Below, piece after piece: positions 1-10,298 of a DNA stretch of 25,595 nt (positions are counted from its first letter, which is position 1; the number at the start of each line of letters is the position of its first letter). The DNA comes from Perkinsus olseni (Eukaryota > Perkinsozoa > Perkinsida): the NCBI GenBank assembly GCA_013115125.1, contig JABANN010000494.1:1-25595 (forward strand), given 5' to 3'. The notes beneath the pieces were generated by a model. The model ran no database searches and was not told the origin of the DNA. It worked only from the letters and a program-made list of their open reading frames with translations. Both the position numbers and the translations under genes were made by a program.

Positions 1-45
1 CTATGGCTCATAAGACCATCGCTCTAACCACTGAGCTACAGGACC
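1..45 (-). tRNA. Partial tRNA-Ile(UAU)-like unit at window edge
   Basis: This is the 5' half of the same tRNA: acceptor GGTCCTG, D arm GCTC/GAGC, anticodon stem ATGGT/GCCAT and loop CTTATGA. It is identical to the unit at 155-226 except for one loop base next to the anticodon. The T arm and 3' acceptor lie outside the window. Confidence 0.55.
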
Positions 46-154
46 GACGAGGGGCGGGGGGAACCAAAACTTCTGGAAGGTGTGCATGCAGGCGAGCAAG
101 CATTTGAGTTGGCAACCCTGGTTGACAGCGAATGTAGAGTCCACCCAATACCGT

Positions 155-226
155 AGTCTCGGCGGGGGTCGAACCCACGGCCTATGGCTTATAAGACCAT
201 CGCTCTAACCACTGAGCTACAGGACC
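155..226 (-). tRNA. tRNA-Ile(UAU)-like gene, best preserved unit
   Basis: On the minus strand the 72-nt unit starts GGTCCTG TA GCTC and has a D arm GCTC/GAGC. Its anticodon stem is ATGGT/GCCAT, closing the loop CTTATAA, so the anticodon is UAU (Ile, AUA codon). The T arm is GTGGG-TTCGACC-CCCGC. The acceptor pairs at all but one position (3' strand CGAGACT). The neighbouring unit carries CGGGACT, which would pair completely if G-U pairs are allowed. Box A and box B promoter elements are present. It could be a functional tRNA or the head of a SINE-like repeat; one acceptor mismatch argues for some decay. Confidence 0.6.
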
Positions 227-313
227 GACATGGTGTAGAAATGCATGCAGCAGCGCGAACACTCGAGTTGGCAAGTCTGGATGACAGCGAATGTGGAGTC
301 TAGCCGACAACAT

Positions 314-382
314 AGTCCCGGCGGGGGTCGATCCCACAACCCACGACTAAGATCATTGTTCTAATCACTGTGCTACAAGAGC
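314..382 (-). pseudogene. Degraded tRNA-like unit (third copy)
   Basis: The D-arm region, T arm and 3' acceptor CGGGACT are recognisable. The 5' acceptor has become GCTCTTG and no longer pairs with it. The anticodon stem (ATGAT against GTGGG) is broken. A box-B-like GGGATCGACCC is kept. It is probably not a working tRNA. Confidence 0.55.
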
Positions 383-491
383 GAAGCATCGCGCAAGGAA
401 GAGATTGCCCAGAAAGCGAGCATGCAAACGGCGGAACATTGGGATGTACAACTTTGTTTAATGGCAAGTCTAGAGCTCAGCCAGAAATTAT

Positions 492-561
492 AGTCACAGC
501 GAGGCTCGAACCCGGCATCTGACTCGTGAGACCTTCGCTCCAAACCCCTGGCTACGCGCGC
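492..561 (-). pseudogene. Degraded tRNA-like unit (fourth copy)
   Basis: A box-A-like TAGCCAGGGG and a good box B (GGTTCGAGCCT) survive, and the putative anticodon loop reads CTCACGA. The acceptor strands GCGCGCG and TGTGACT do not pair, and the anticodon stem is poor. A further, barely recognisable unit lies around 665-740. Confidence 0.5.
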
Positions 562-740
562 ACTAAATGAGAATTCACTGATTTTGTGTAGGCAGTCGAT
601 AGAACCTCGGGATACATTGCGTCAGGCATCTTGCCTTAATGGAGGCTCGATGCAGTTCTCAGCAGATTCTACAATCCCGGCGAAGGTCCAATCAGTGGCC
701 TACCGGCGAGAAAATCTACAGCGTAGATTCTTCACCCAGT

Positions 741-1545
741 TTTAGTTGAGGCGCCGAATCCTAACTGCGTATTATACACGATGTGACGATGCCTTATTAG
801 GCGATGTGCTTGAGGTCAGTGTACTTTTGCACCTCATTTCCGGTAACTTAGCTACCAACTAACACATCACCGCAGAGTTATGTCCACACGCGGTGGCGTG
901 GAGAAACAACAAGGCAATTAGTGGCCGGTCGGTATCATTTACTGCATCCGCATAGTGCAGCCAGATGACCCCCCCCCAAATCATCCGGGCGGGGCGGTTG
1001 CTCGTTAGGTTACGTTTACGCAACGTTTGGTTCAGAGTACGGCGAGCCAAGTCGAGCCCAAGCTCCTCACGACTGAGCCCACGATTAGCCCCTAATGGAA
1101 AATCCCATCTCCCCAGCCCCGGATTCGGCAGAGAAGTGACTATAACTTTCGACTACGCTTTCGTCACCGCATCTACAAGCTGTGGGACGCAGCCCTGAAA
1201 TCTTTCGCACACTCCTTTCCAGACCTGAACTTGACCCAAAACTCGAGGCTAATTCAACTAAAAAGACCACCTTTATTTCACGACCATATCACATCATTCG
1301 TCCGCAGTCCCGCTGGATCCTTAGCTCAGGGTATTCCGAAGGAGTTCAGGAGGGTGTTCAACATCGGTAGAACGAGGGTGTTCAACATCGGTAGAACCTC
1401 TGGTGACAAATGTACCTCACGGAAGAGCTCAGGATACGGCATCCATAACGACCCGTGGCATACCATGTACCTGGCGCAACCTAGTGCCGACCACTTTGGA
1501 TGCATCTGGCTGCAAAATTCCCCTACTACCATTCAAACGACCATC
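741..1545. other. No gene recognised; holds one 24-bp tandem duplication
   Basis: This is the 3' flank of VPS51. Short open frames exist on both strands, but none shows a protein family, a consistent exon chain or a codon pattern I can defend. The one clear structure is a perfect two-copy 24-bp direct repeat at 1350-1397. There is also a run of nine C at 969-977. Confidence 0.5.
1350..1397. repeat. Perfect 2 x 24 bp tandem duplication
   Basis: Copies 1350-1373 and 1374-1397 are identical and read GAGGGTGTTC, ACATCGGTAG, AAC with one extra A after the TTC. The unit is a multiple of three, but I do not support a coding frame here. Identity without a single difference suggests a recent duplication. 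Confidence 0.9.
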
Positions 1546-3005
1546 CTAATTTGACTCTGGGACAGAAGACCCTGGCGACTGCGAGTCCAATCCGTAGTTC
1601 GACACGCCCCCAACTTTCGTGATCCTGAAATTATCCGTCTCATCAGACCGCACAGGCGTTGACTCTTGCCGGCGATCTTACATCTGTCTTTGAATTTTGA
1701 CTAGAGCTCGGGAAGACCGTATCAACACCGCCGAGATAGCCGGTGAAGCGCGAAGTTCCGGCACGGCCTGAATTCAGCGTAGTGGACACTGAACAGTTCT
1801 TCAGACCTGAGCTGAAAGGTGGCTCACTTCCACTGCAGCTTTCGCGTTCTCGTAGGCTCGCACAGCCTCTGACGCGTTGTCCCCCAACGACGCTATCTGA
1901 GGGGGTGAATCTAGCTCAAACTACGCTCTGCCATGACTGGCGTGAGGCCACACCGTTCTATCCAGCATAAGGAGCTCAGCCACTGAGTCGACTAGGTCTC
2001 TAGTGGCCGCTAACTCTGTGATCCGCTTCATCTTGTCCATTGGGAGATCGCTACTTGCCAACTGAGAGAGCGAGACAAGGCCATACCTCGAACATTTCTA
2101 TTGCGTCACCTGCTGAAACGAATACGCGCAAGTAATCGGAAGAGTGAGTGTCCGCCGAGAAAGCCAAGACCTACTCTACGGCAATCCTCATCGATTTGGG
2201 ATACTGCTTGGATGAGGGCTTCCGCTTGTTCTCTATATCTACCAACCTGCGAGGCAACATAAGATACTCGGCTCGCCCCTCAACCAACCTGCCTTTGCAG
2301 TGTTCAGTAGTCCTGTTGATGGGTTACACGTCTGCACTAACAACTCATAGTCGTTGTAGATTCCTTCCTCCACCTGAGGACCCTCAACCATCATCGTGCA
2401 CAAACTCGAGCAGAACAGCACCCACCCTCTGGCGGAGCTGTCTTATTTCTCTTGACAGAGCATGCTGTGAGCCCTGCAGTGATGTACTGAGGGGAACGGT
2501 GCTGCCGTTCACGCAGTCTTCAGAGCCCAACAGGACGCCTGAAGCACGCAAGCTACACTCCCTTATCTTTTGCCCGGAGGCGGATAGGAGTAGCTCGCCG
2601 AGAAGTCTTGCCCTACCGAGGTGTGGCTCCGAACGTGAATCAGGGCCACTTTCTATCGCCCGTTCGCTTCCGTGGTCCCCTGATAGAGATGGGGCCCGTG
2701 AGGGAGAGGAAGAAGGGTGGGACTGAAGGAAAAAGGTCAAAACGAGGACTTAGCAAGAGCAGGGAACGGTCGATTTTCGGCAATGACAGACACATAATCC
2801 TGAGCTTTACGAGGCCCGAGATTCATCGAATAGATGAGCCAATCTCAGTGCCTTCATCATTTGATTGTACATACTCCCAAGAGGAACCCAGAGAGCTAGA
2901 CGTCGGGTATGCTCCTACCTCCGAGTCCGCCCTCGAGTAGTACGCAGAAAGCAAATGCCCTACTCGACGCTTCCGCTCGCTACTGCCAGAGACATTGCTT
3001 GGCAT
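1546..3005 (-). CDS. VPS51: VPS51-like GARP/EARP tethering-complex subunit (short form)
   Basis: VPS51 belongs to the GARP and EARP complexes, which tether endosome-derived vesicles at the trans-Golgi or recycling endosomes. The first ATG (3005) lies 5 codons after an in-frame stop. The start encodes ERKRRVGHLLSAYYSRADSE, like the family's opening RRK..LxxYYG. Further exons are 2373-2293 (YNDYELLVQTCNPSTGLLN, at the family's YENYNKFISATDT), 2246-2175, 2061-1954 (KMKRITELAATRDL), 1920-1828 (FELDSPPQIASLGD), 1767-1682 and 1624-1546. The spacing between the IRQL motif and YNDY equals that in the human protein. The second exon (about 2726-2426) is Ser-rich, poorly conserved and uncertain. The product is about 300 residues; human is about 780 and yeast about 164. 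It either ends at the TAG at 1546 or continues through exons I cannot see. Confidence 0.72.
2247..2292 (-). other. Probable GC-AG intron in VPS51
   Basis: The 46-nt intron has donor AAG|GCAGGT and acceptor CCTCGCAG|GTT. The only GT donor close by leads directly to a stop in the next exon. The GC donor keeps phase 0 and joins LLNTAK to VGRYREQAEAL. Confidence 0.55.
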
Positions 3006-3318
3006 GCCCAGGAAGTCTCAAAAAACTAAACTCAGTGCTCATGATCACAGCGAGGACATTCGGCCAATGTACTCGACGTAGCTCGTTGTAGAGAGGTAAA
3101 TGTTAGCTAGTTATGCGCAATTTGCGTTGCTCGCTCTCTTACCGAGCTCATCCAACGCTACCCTGGCTTTACCATATTTCCAGAGAACCCCGAGGTTGAA
3201 GTATTCTCCTTCCCCGGCGAACACATCACGAATGTTCACTAACACGAATTCAACATCCTGGGCGGTGAAAGCGAAACACAGAGAGGATGAAATGAATACC
3301 AAAATTCATCAGCAAGCA
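3006..3318. other. Intergenic gap SRP72-VPS51
   Basis: These 313 nt lie between the SRP72 stop and the VPS51 start, both on the minus strand. They must hold the SRP72 3' UTR and the VPS51 upstream region. I see no open frame with family resemblance and no repeat. Confidence 0.5.
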
Positions 3319-6300
3319 TCACTTGCGCTTGCGCTGGTTCTTCCGCCGCTTCTGATGTTGCGTCTGTCTCTCTGTGGACACTTCTAACTGAGCTGTGCTC
3401 GGTCCAGTCTTCACGTTCTCCCCATCGGTGGGGACGACACCTGAAGGACGACCTATAAGGAACCCAGTCTGCACGCCAGAATCTCCCTGTACCTTGGGGA
3501 CCGCGCATCAGCTGCATCTGCTTCTTCTTCATCTTGCGACGGTAATCAGATCGCTCGTGTTTAGGAAGCCACCTGCACCAAGTACCATCTACTTTACGAA
3601 GCTCTCGGTATCTCCCATTACCTCTCAGGGTCCGGCTTCTTGAAGGCTGACGGGTTCTCAGGATCGAATCCCTTCGGGTAGCGAGGCTTCCGCTTTCGAT
3701 GGCGCTTCTTGACCTAGCAGGGCACGGCATCATCGTTCTGTACCACAGTACCCAGCACGAAGTGTGAATACCAGCTACCTCAACATCCTCTCCCTCTGCT
3801 GCGGGAGCGGTGGCAACCTTCCAACTCCCAACACTGACGTCCATCCCTTCCAGCTCCTCAGGATCAACATCATCAATAGAATCCTCAATAGTCTCCGCCT
3901 CAGGTGATCTGTCAAGACGGTGGAATCCGATAGGAACGCTGATGCTCAGTCTGTTCACCTCTGCACCAGCCGCTCTACCAACATCGAGGCATTCTCCAGG
4001 CTCTCCGAAGACGGCGCGCTCACGCGGGAGATAGCTGATACCTGTGAGCACCATAATGCGACTTGGATGATACATTCCTGCCCAAACTCACCAGTCCATG
4101 GATTGCTTCACCCGCCCCAGCGTCCCCAACCTTCGTGCCGTACAGCTCCCAAGCCTTGACGGCCTCCTCATAGAACTTGTTACGGGTAGCGACATCAGCC
4201 ACGTATCTATCAGCGAAACGGATGGTCCACGCTCCACTACGAATAGTAGCGAATCGTGTAAACCTGTGCCCACGAAACTCCCAAGGGCGAGCTTGAACGG
4301 ATATTTTGTAGCCCAATGCATCAGAGATCCTCGGATTTTCATGCTTCTTGACATTCGAGAACGCCAAGCCCGACTTGCGCACCTCAGGACGCCGGCAGCT
4401 TCTCCCGATGAACGTTTCTCCCAGAAGCTCAGGACCTGAGGGCATTGAGGTTTGAGCACAGAAGTCAAGCAATAGCCTCAGAGTACCTCGGGGATCTCTT
4501 TTCTCAACGCGTCTCGGTCTTGAGGTGTATCTCCACCGTGAGCACCGAATCTCTGCCTCACAGCCTCAGGCCGACCCATGCTTATCTGGAATGCAGAATG
4601 TAACGGTACGTAACAAAGCTACCATTCTTACTTCGGGGCCGAGCTCGGCAAGCATCTCCGCCGCCTCTGATCTTGTGGCGGGAGTTTCCGCCAGGAGGCC
4701 AGCCAAAGACAGACGGACGAAAGTTGCATCTCCAGATGTGCCATTGCTAGCCAGCCAGCTCTTCAAGGTGTCCACCTGAAATACTTCCGAGGTTGCAGCA
4801 TCCTTCCACTCCATCAAACTAACTTACAGCCTCACTCTTCCCCTCCCCACCACTGGCATATTGCGTTACAGCCTTGCCAACAGCGGCGGCACCGCTCTTC
4901 GTGAAGCTGTCTCCAAGCTGCGACTCTAACTGTGATAGTACCGCCCGAGCTTCAGAGAGCTTCGATCGACTCGAAAAAGCCTAACCGGAAGGCCACTACC
5001 AGTCAGAGGGACTGGCCGTGAGCAAGAGCAAGTATGGCTTACGATGCTCTTATTAAGACCCAGAATTCTCAACTGCCCGGAAGTAAGCTTGCTCTCGAGG
5101 GACTCAGCTTTGCTGGCTAGGCGAATCCTCTTGAGTGCGTCAAAGAGTGAGCTGCCCTTAGGCCTCAAAGAAACTGAGAGCAGCACGGAAGGCATGATGC
5201 GCCATAACATCTCTCACCGCGGACAAGAGAGTGAAGCTAGTACTACCAAGGTTGTTGCATGCCGTTGCCATAACTGAGACGTCATTCTTCATGCCTCCAA
5301 TCACGGGCCGCATTATCTTCTCATATATCCTACCGAGCAAAGAGAGCTTCCACGTCTTCAATTGGAAAGTCCCCTACTCTGCAGCCTCTCCAGTCCGTCC
5401 TTGCAGTTGACGGAGGTATCTAACGATGAATCAAATCTTCCGGCGCGTAGAGGCCATGAGTCAATACCCTAGTTGAGCGTTAATCCAATTGAGCTCGGGG
5501 TCCGAGTCCGTATCCACACCGAGCTCGCTCTTGCAAAGAGAGGAAGCCAAAGTCTGAAACAAAAACAGATTTCAGGCTAGGGGATACCAGAGCAGGGAGA
5601 GGTCGTAGTCTGAGTCGCAATACGACACTAGAACCCGCGTCATTACGAGCATCTGTTCAGCCTTTACATAATCGTCCTTGAGTAGATAGGCACATGCCAG
5701 GTTATAAGCGAGCTGAAATCCATATAAACTCTTCTTTGAAAAAATGGCAAGGTATAACAACCACCACCTCGTAGGCATCCTCGGGCTCGCCGAGATCCTT
5801 CATTAGTTTATTCAGGTTAGCTGACTCACGATTGGAGTCCTCCGATACGTAGCTCGCCAGAAGGTTCACCTAGCGCAAGTTGAAAAACAGAAGAAACAGT
5901 AGCCATTACCGTGAGCAATAGAGACGCTTCAGAGTCATCTCCACTTGCGCCCTCCTTAACATCCTTAAGCAACTTCTGATAAAGCCTAGTAGTTTCCGAA
6001 TACCTAAAACAGAGCCATACCAGCAAGAGTAGAGAGCCCGAGCCGCATTCGAGGCGGCCAATGAGTGCTCACTGGTGGAGTCTGTATCGGCACTGGGCCT
6101 CCAAGACCTGCCATTTCTCGGAGTTGTCACCATTCTTCACTATCTCATCCAGACACTCCTGAAGAAGATCAGATGATGTGCAATGTACTGTTGGACACTA
6201 CCGTCTCTCTATTCAGCCTATACAAGCAGTATGCTCGGTAGTAGCTCAATGTAGCGCGTTCTTCCGAAGTACCTAGGGAGCATGCATCGCGGTGGCCATA

Positions 6301-6816
6301 GACCGAGAGTCCCAGTCACATCGGGGTAAACTGATACGAAATATCGGAGGCCATAGCCCAAACGCTAAGCCTTCTATATCTCCCGGTAATACACTTATCT
6401 AGGGCAGTGCTGGCCTTCGAATCCAGAAAGTTTAGACAAGCTTTCCATTGCGATAACTGAATCTGGCTATACCTAGGCAGAAGAAGACAGACACGTTCAC
6501 GATCATCACATACTTAGGATAGAAGAGAGGAACTTCCAGCCGTAGAATCCGCGCATAATCGAGGTATCACGAGAGCGAACGCCCTTCTACTACAGATAGC
6601 ACATAATGGCCTGCATGTTATCCGGATCCTTGTTCAGAACTGAGAATGATGAGCGATGATAGACCTCCTGTCCAACCTCACAGGCCGACCATTACTCTGT
6701 TTCGAAGTTCTGGTTGCTTCTTGATAAGCCTCATCCTTGAAAGAGCGGTCAATCTGATAGAACTGCTCCGATAGAGTGGCAGCCGAAGGAGCCTTAGCCA
6801 CGGTCGCTGCCGACAT
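3319..6816 (-). CDS. SRP72: Signal recognition particle subunit SRP72
   Basis: SRP72 binds SRP68 and SRP RNA in the cytosolic particle that delivers ribosomes to the ER. I can follow about 22 exons and about 719 residues (human 671). The start ATG is 6816 (MSAATVAKAPSAATLSEQFY). TPR-type helices follow: ILNKDPDNMQAIMCYL, LSYYRAYCLYRLNRE, LAYNLACAYLLKDDYVKAEQ, NAQLGYLRQLQGRTGEAAE (nearly the human LQGRTEEAL block) and NDVSVMATACNNL. The C-terminal RNA-binding signature is clear near 3500-3700: KPRYPKGFDPENP, then PDPER joined by splicing to WLPKHERSDYRRKMKKK. The last exon ends in a lysine/arginine-rich tail and a TGA at 3319-3321. Introns are mostly 34-118 nt and most carry in-frame stops, so any unspliced frame looks fragmentary. 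Junctions near 4250-4480 are less certain. Confidence 0.93.
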
Positions 6817-7112
6817 TGCACGACCTCAGCAAAAAACTGATTATATTCTACTCCTGCTCGATCGCGGAGAGACCAAGTCGTGGTGCTGATTGCCACCCCG
6901 CAGCACGGCGAGAGCCTGTATTACCCATTCGTCGTTCGCCAGAATCTCCAACTAGTAACTCAACCGCCAGTATAATGGATAACTCTTCTACGGAGAAATT
7001 CTCTGTCGTTGTCGACAGGTTAACATACCACTGCTATCACTACGACAGTTGACACTTTTTGATGAAGTCGCAAGATATGACAGAATCTACGGAGTAACGT
7101 ATGTCTACTATT

Positions 7113-9458
7113 CTAATCCTTATATCCGTCCACGTGAACAGTGGTCATGGCGCGGCCACTGGGATCGTCATGCTGCATAAATGACTTATCCCACTTCATG
7201 GCGGCTCCCGTGGAGCAGGCGATGGATGGCCCATAAGGCACAGTCTTGACTGCACAGGACTGAGGGAAATGCTTTTCGAAGATCTGACGGTACAGATAAG
7301 CCTCCTTGGTGAGTGGCGTAGACTCGGGGTAACGGAACCTGAATGGCCCCAACAAAATGTCCGACAATTCCCTCGTGGAAGCAGGCCCGAAAATCTTACT
7401 CAGCAGTATCCATCATTTCATCGCTGATCTTCTCTTCCGCGTAGTCTCTCAGTCTGTCGATCCAACCATATCCGACGCCATCGGAGAACTGCTCCTTCTG
7501 CCTCCACAATACCGAATCGGGCAGATAGGGATCCTCGGGAGTATCAAACGCAGCTCTGAAAGCAAGACACATCCCTCACCTTTGTTGGCACTACTTGAAG
7601 AACCTACCGGAGGATCTGCTTCTCCATAGTGCGGCCACCACGACCGATCATCTTCAGCTCGGGATCGATGTTCATAGCTACCTCCAAAAACTCGCGGTCG
7701 AGAAAGGGGACTCGGGCCTCAACGCCGAAAGCGCACATGGACTTGTTAGCCTACATAAAGAGCCGATGAAACTAGGGATACAAGTATGCGCAAATTTTTC
7801 AGAGCACACAATGATATTGATGACTATTACTCTCAAGCAATCGAACATATGCAACTGGTCTATCTTCCTGATACATTCCTCATGGAACTCCTTCGCGTTG
7901 GGAGCCTTGTGGAAGTAGAGATAACCTCCGAAAACTTCATCAGCTCCCTCGCCGCTGAGAACCATCTTGACACCTATAAAAGAATCGTATTGGGTGGAGG
8001 CTGCAAAATGTAGTATCCCTCACCAGTGGCCTTAATAAGCCTGGTCATAAGGTACATAGGAGTGGAAGCGCGCACAGTAGTAACATCAAAAGTCTCCAAG
8101 TGATAGATGACATCCTCGAGAGCATCAATGCCATCCTGACACCAGCAAAGTGGAGAATGTGTGGGGATTACTGATGCAGCCGCCCTACCTGCAAAGTGAA
8201 GGTGAACTCTCTGTGATGAGTGCCGAGGAACTCAGCGACTTCCCTGGCAGCCTTGACATCAGGGGAGCCCTCGAGACCAACACAGTAAGACCTGATCGTT
8301 ACAACCAGTGCTCGAGCGTTGAGTCGGCAGCGGAATTTTATTGGCTTACCTCAAGCGTGCGATCTGCGGGAGCTTTCCGGTCTTCCTTAGTTTCCGGCAA
8401 TAATCCTCGTCATCGCCGCAAGCCTGTCGCATGCGGATACGGGAGGCAATGCTAGCCACGAGGCTTGAATCCAAGCCACCAGACAGTAGCACTCCGTAAG
8501 GGACATCGGCCATCATGTGGGACTCTACGGACTTCACCAAAGCGCTACGAAGCTCCTCAGGGGTTGGCCTCTGAGTGGGGATCTCGAGCCTCCACGAGGG
8601 GTTGTACCACCTCTCGAACTTGTGGACGCCTGCAAGGATTGATCTTAATCCCTCGAATTGTTACTCGGTAACGACCCACCATGCTTGGTTGAGTCGTAGT
8701 AGTGTCCAGGAGGGAACTGCATGTAGTTGGTGCATCTGTCGCAAAGAGCCTTCATCTCACTGGCGAAGTAGACCGTGCCATCAGGACCCCATCCAATGTA
8801 TAAAGGGATAATGCCAATCTGACGAACACCCAGTTTAACGTTATGCGTCGCACAGATTTGTCACTCGTACATGGTCCCTAGCCGCAACATACTTCCCGGT
8901 AGTGGCATCATAAATAACAAAAGCGAACATACCACGGAGTTGGTTGAGGAGGTCCTCCATGGAGTCACCGCGGTCGTACCTACACCCGGGGGTTCAGCCC
9001 ACCCCAACTGCGTTTCCCGACTCGTTACATGTGAAGCATAACTTCGCAATCGCTGCCGCTGGAGAACTCGAATCCCTCTTGGATTAGCTGTTGGCGGATG
9101 GGCTGATAGTTGTAGATCTCGCCGTTAACAGCCAGGACCTGCCGGACTGGTGTAGGCGGTACCGCGATGTAACTGCCGTTCCCCCTACCGTGGTGTGATC
9201 CTTGTTGTACAGTGGCTGGGCGCCAGACTCGACGTCCACAATTGCCAATCGCTCATGAGCGATGAACACGTCGTTGTGACAATAGCAAGAGCTCCAATCG
9301 GGACCGCGATGTCGAATGCGCCTGGGTGTGACCATTCAGATACCCTCCCCCCCTGGTAAGTTTAATATAACCCCTTATTACCTCGAGAGCTGCAATCCGG
9401 TAGGTCGAAAAACGTCGGCGTCCTGCTTGAGGCCGAATACTGCCAATATACCGCACAT
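7113..9458 (-). CDS. ASNS: Asparagine synthetase, glutamine-hydrolysing (AsnB type)
   Basis: This enzyme makes asparagine from aspartate, glutamine and ATP in the cytosol. Twelve exons give about 576 residues, close to bacterial and plant AsnB (about 550-590). The start is ATG 9458, giving MCGILAVFG with the catalytic Cys2 exposed after Met removal. The glutaminase domain shows [19 protein letters not shown] and VNGEIYNY. The synthetase domain shows the PP-loop [17 protein letters not shown], then [44 protein letters not shown] and [16 protein letters not shown]. The C-terminus ends with a stop at 7113-7115. Twelve spliced exons rule out bacterial contamination. It is head-to-head with LSM7, 203 nt apart. 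Confidence 0.96.
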
Positions 9459-9661
9459 AGTGAGGTGGGAATGAAAAATCTGAGTAAAGCAGGCGACTTA
9501 GCGACGAGCTGCGCAGAGGCGAAGGTTAAAAGATACAACTCGGCAATTTTAAGATGCCACTTGCATTCTTGATTTCCCTCAACGAACCTCTCAGACGCAT
9601 AATAGAAGTTGCCTTCTTGGCGTTCTCTTTATCACCTGATCCTCAGGGTCCTTCTTCTGCA
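9459..9661. promoter_or_regulatory. Divergent intergenic region ASNS / LSM7
   Basis: The minus-strand run of genes and the plus-strand run diverge from these 203 nt, so start signals for both must lie here or transcription must begin here in both directions. I see no TATA box I would defend. An in-frame ATG at 9554 could extend LSM7 upstream by 36 residues. Pyrimidine stretches with an AG lie shortly before both start codons: about 25 nt before the ASNS ATG, and at 9645-9646 before the LSM7 ATG. Confidence 0.55.
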
Positions 9662-10201
9662 ATGTCGGAACACCATGGGAAAGGTAAAGGTTATCGTGGG
9701 GGTAAAGGAAAAGGCGGACGAGGAGGTAGTGGGGCTCGGAGTACGACCATTGGCCAAAATGTCTGTGTAGGAGATCACCGCCGTAGTTCTATAAGGCCCT
9801 CCGTAATCGACCTAGAACGGCTGATGCACCAACGCGTTACAGTCAAGCTCACCGGAGGACGTGAAGGTACAAGCCAGCACCCGGGGCGCTTCACCGACCG
9901 ACTTATTTCCATTGTTAGTAAGCGGTGTTTTGAAGGGCTTCGATCCTGTGCCCAATCTCGTCCTTGACGAATGCATCGAGTACCTGAGGGATCCGGAGGA
10001 CCCCTACAAGCTGTCAGGGAAGACACGCAATTTAGGTATGATTTGGTATTTGCCGGCGGCACCTCGCCAAGTATCGTGCATACTTCCTCGACGTGGTCCT
10101 CAGGTCTACTGGTGGCTCGAGGTACCTCCGTGGTGTTGGTGTGCCCTGCCGCCGGCGTTACTGAGATCGACAATCCCTTCACGGAGGAATCTTCCGAATA
10201 G
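9662..10201 (+). CDS. LSM7: Sm-like protein LSM7 with glycine/lysine/arginine-rich head
   Basis: LSM7 is one of seven Sm-fold subunits of the LSM1-7 (mRNA decay) and LSM2-8 (U6 snRNA) rings. The Sm1 and Sm2 motifs are nearly those of human LSM7: VTVKLTGGREVSGVLKGFDP, NLVLDECIEYLRDPEDPYKL and LVARGTSVVLVCP, then IDNPF at the C-terminus. Introns are 9867-9918 and 10036-10103. A 30-nt GT-AG stretch at 9741-9770 keeps the frame whether removed or not, so its status is open. Before the Sm fold comes HHGKGKGYRGGKGKGGRGG, which the human protein lacks. I chose ATG 9662 for its context and short length; ATG 9554 is in frame upstream. Confidence 0.94.
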
Positions 10202-10298
10202 TCGACTGAGTGCACACACATTTCCTCACGTACTCGGTTGATGTAGAGTTGCAGTCTTTAATCGCAAAGGATTCTTGGGTCTTTGTTTTGCCCTCGTC

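Larger units (their letters stand above)
1..740 (-). repeat. Tandem array of tRNA-like units with a shared spacer
   Basis: Five tRNA-like segments follow each other on the minus strand: 45-1 (cut by the window edge), 226-155, 382-314, 561-492 and a faint relic near 740-665. The gaps between them share sequence. Positions 108-143 and 267-302 match at about 31 of 36 bases around a GACAGCGAATGT core, and a weaker echo (ATGGCAAGTCTAGAGCTC) lies near 461-478. The leftmost units look most intact and the right ones are increasingly degraded, so the array probably grew by tandem duplication and then decayed. A SINE-like monomer (tRNA head plus body) is an alternative reading. The repeats are too divergent and too long to be CRISPR. 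Confidence 0.75.

Noticed and set aside
1-740. CRISPR-like repeat-spacer array
   Set aside because: The repeats fold as tRNAs, the intervening segments are themselves related, and the genome is eukaryotic.
2062-2086. A possible 25-nt intron in VPS51
   Set aside because: A single 113-nt intron (2062-2174) also joins the exons in phase and gives a length closer to other VPS51 proteins, so an ultrashort intron is not needed.
2374-2401. A possible 28-nt intron in VPS51
   Set aside because: The donor at 2425 gives a normal 52-nt intron and restores the exact human spacing between the IR(A/Q)L and Y(E/N)(N/D)Y motifs.
2148-2726. A 192-residue plus-strand open frame
   Set aside because: It lies antisense to VPS51 exons, has Ser/Arg/Pro-rich composition typical of shadow frames and no family resemblance.
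3239-4075. A 278-residue continuous minus-strand open frame
   Set aside because: It is a read-through of several SRP72 exons and introns in mixed frames. Splicing gives the clear SRP72 C-terminus instead.
7113-9458. AsnB as bacterial contamination or recent bacterial transfer
   Set aside because: The gene has about eleven introns of the same size and type as its neighbours. AsnB-type enzymes are normal in plants and protists.
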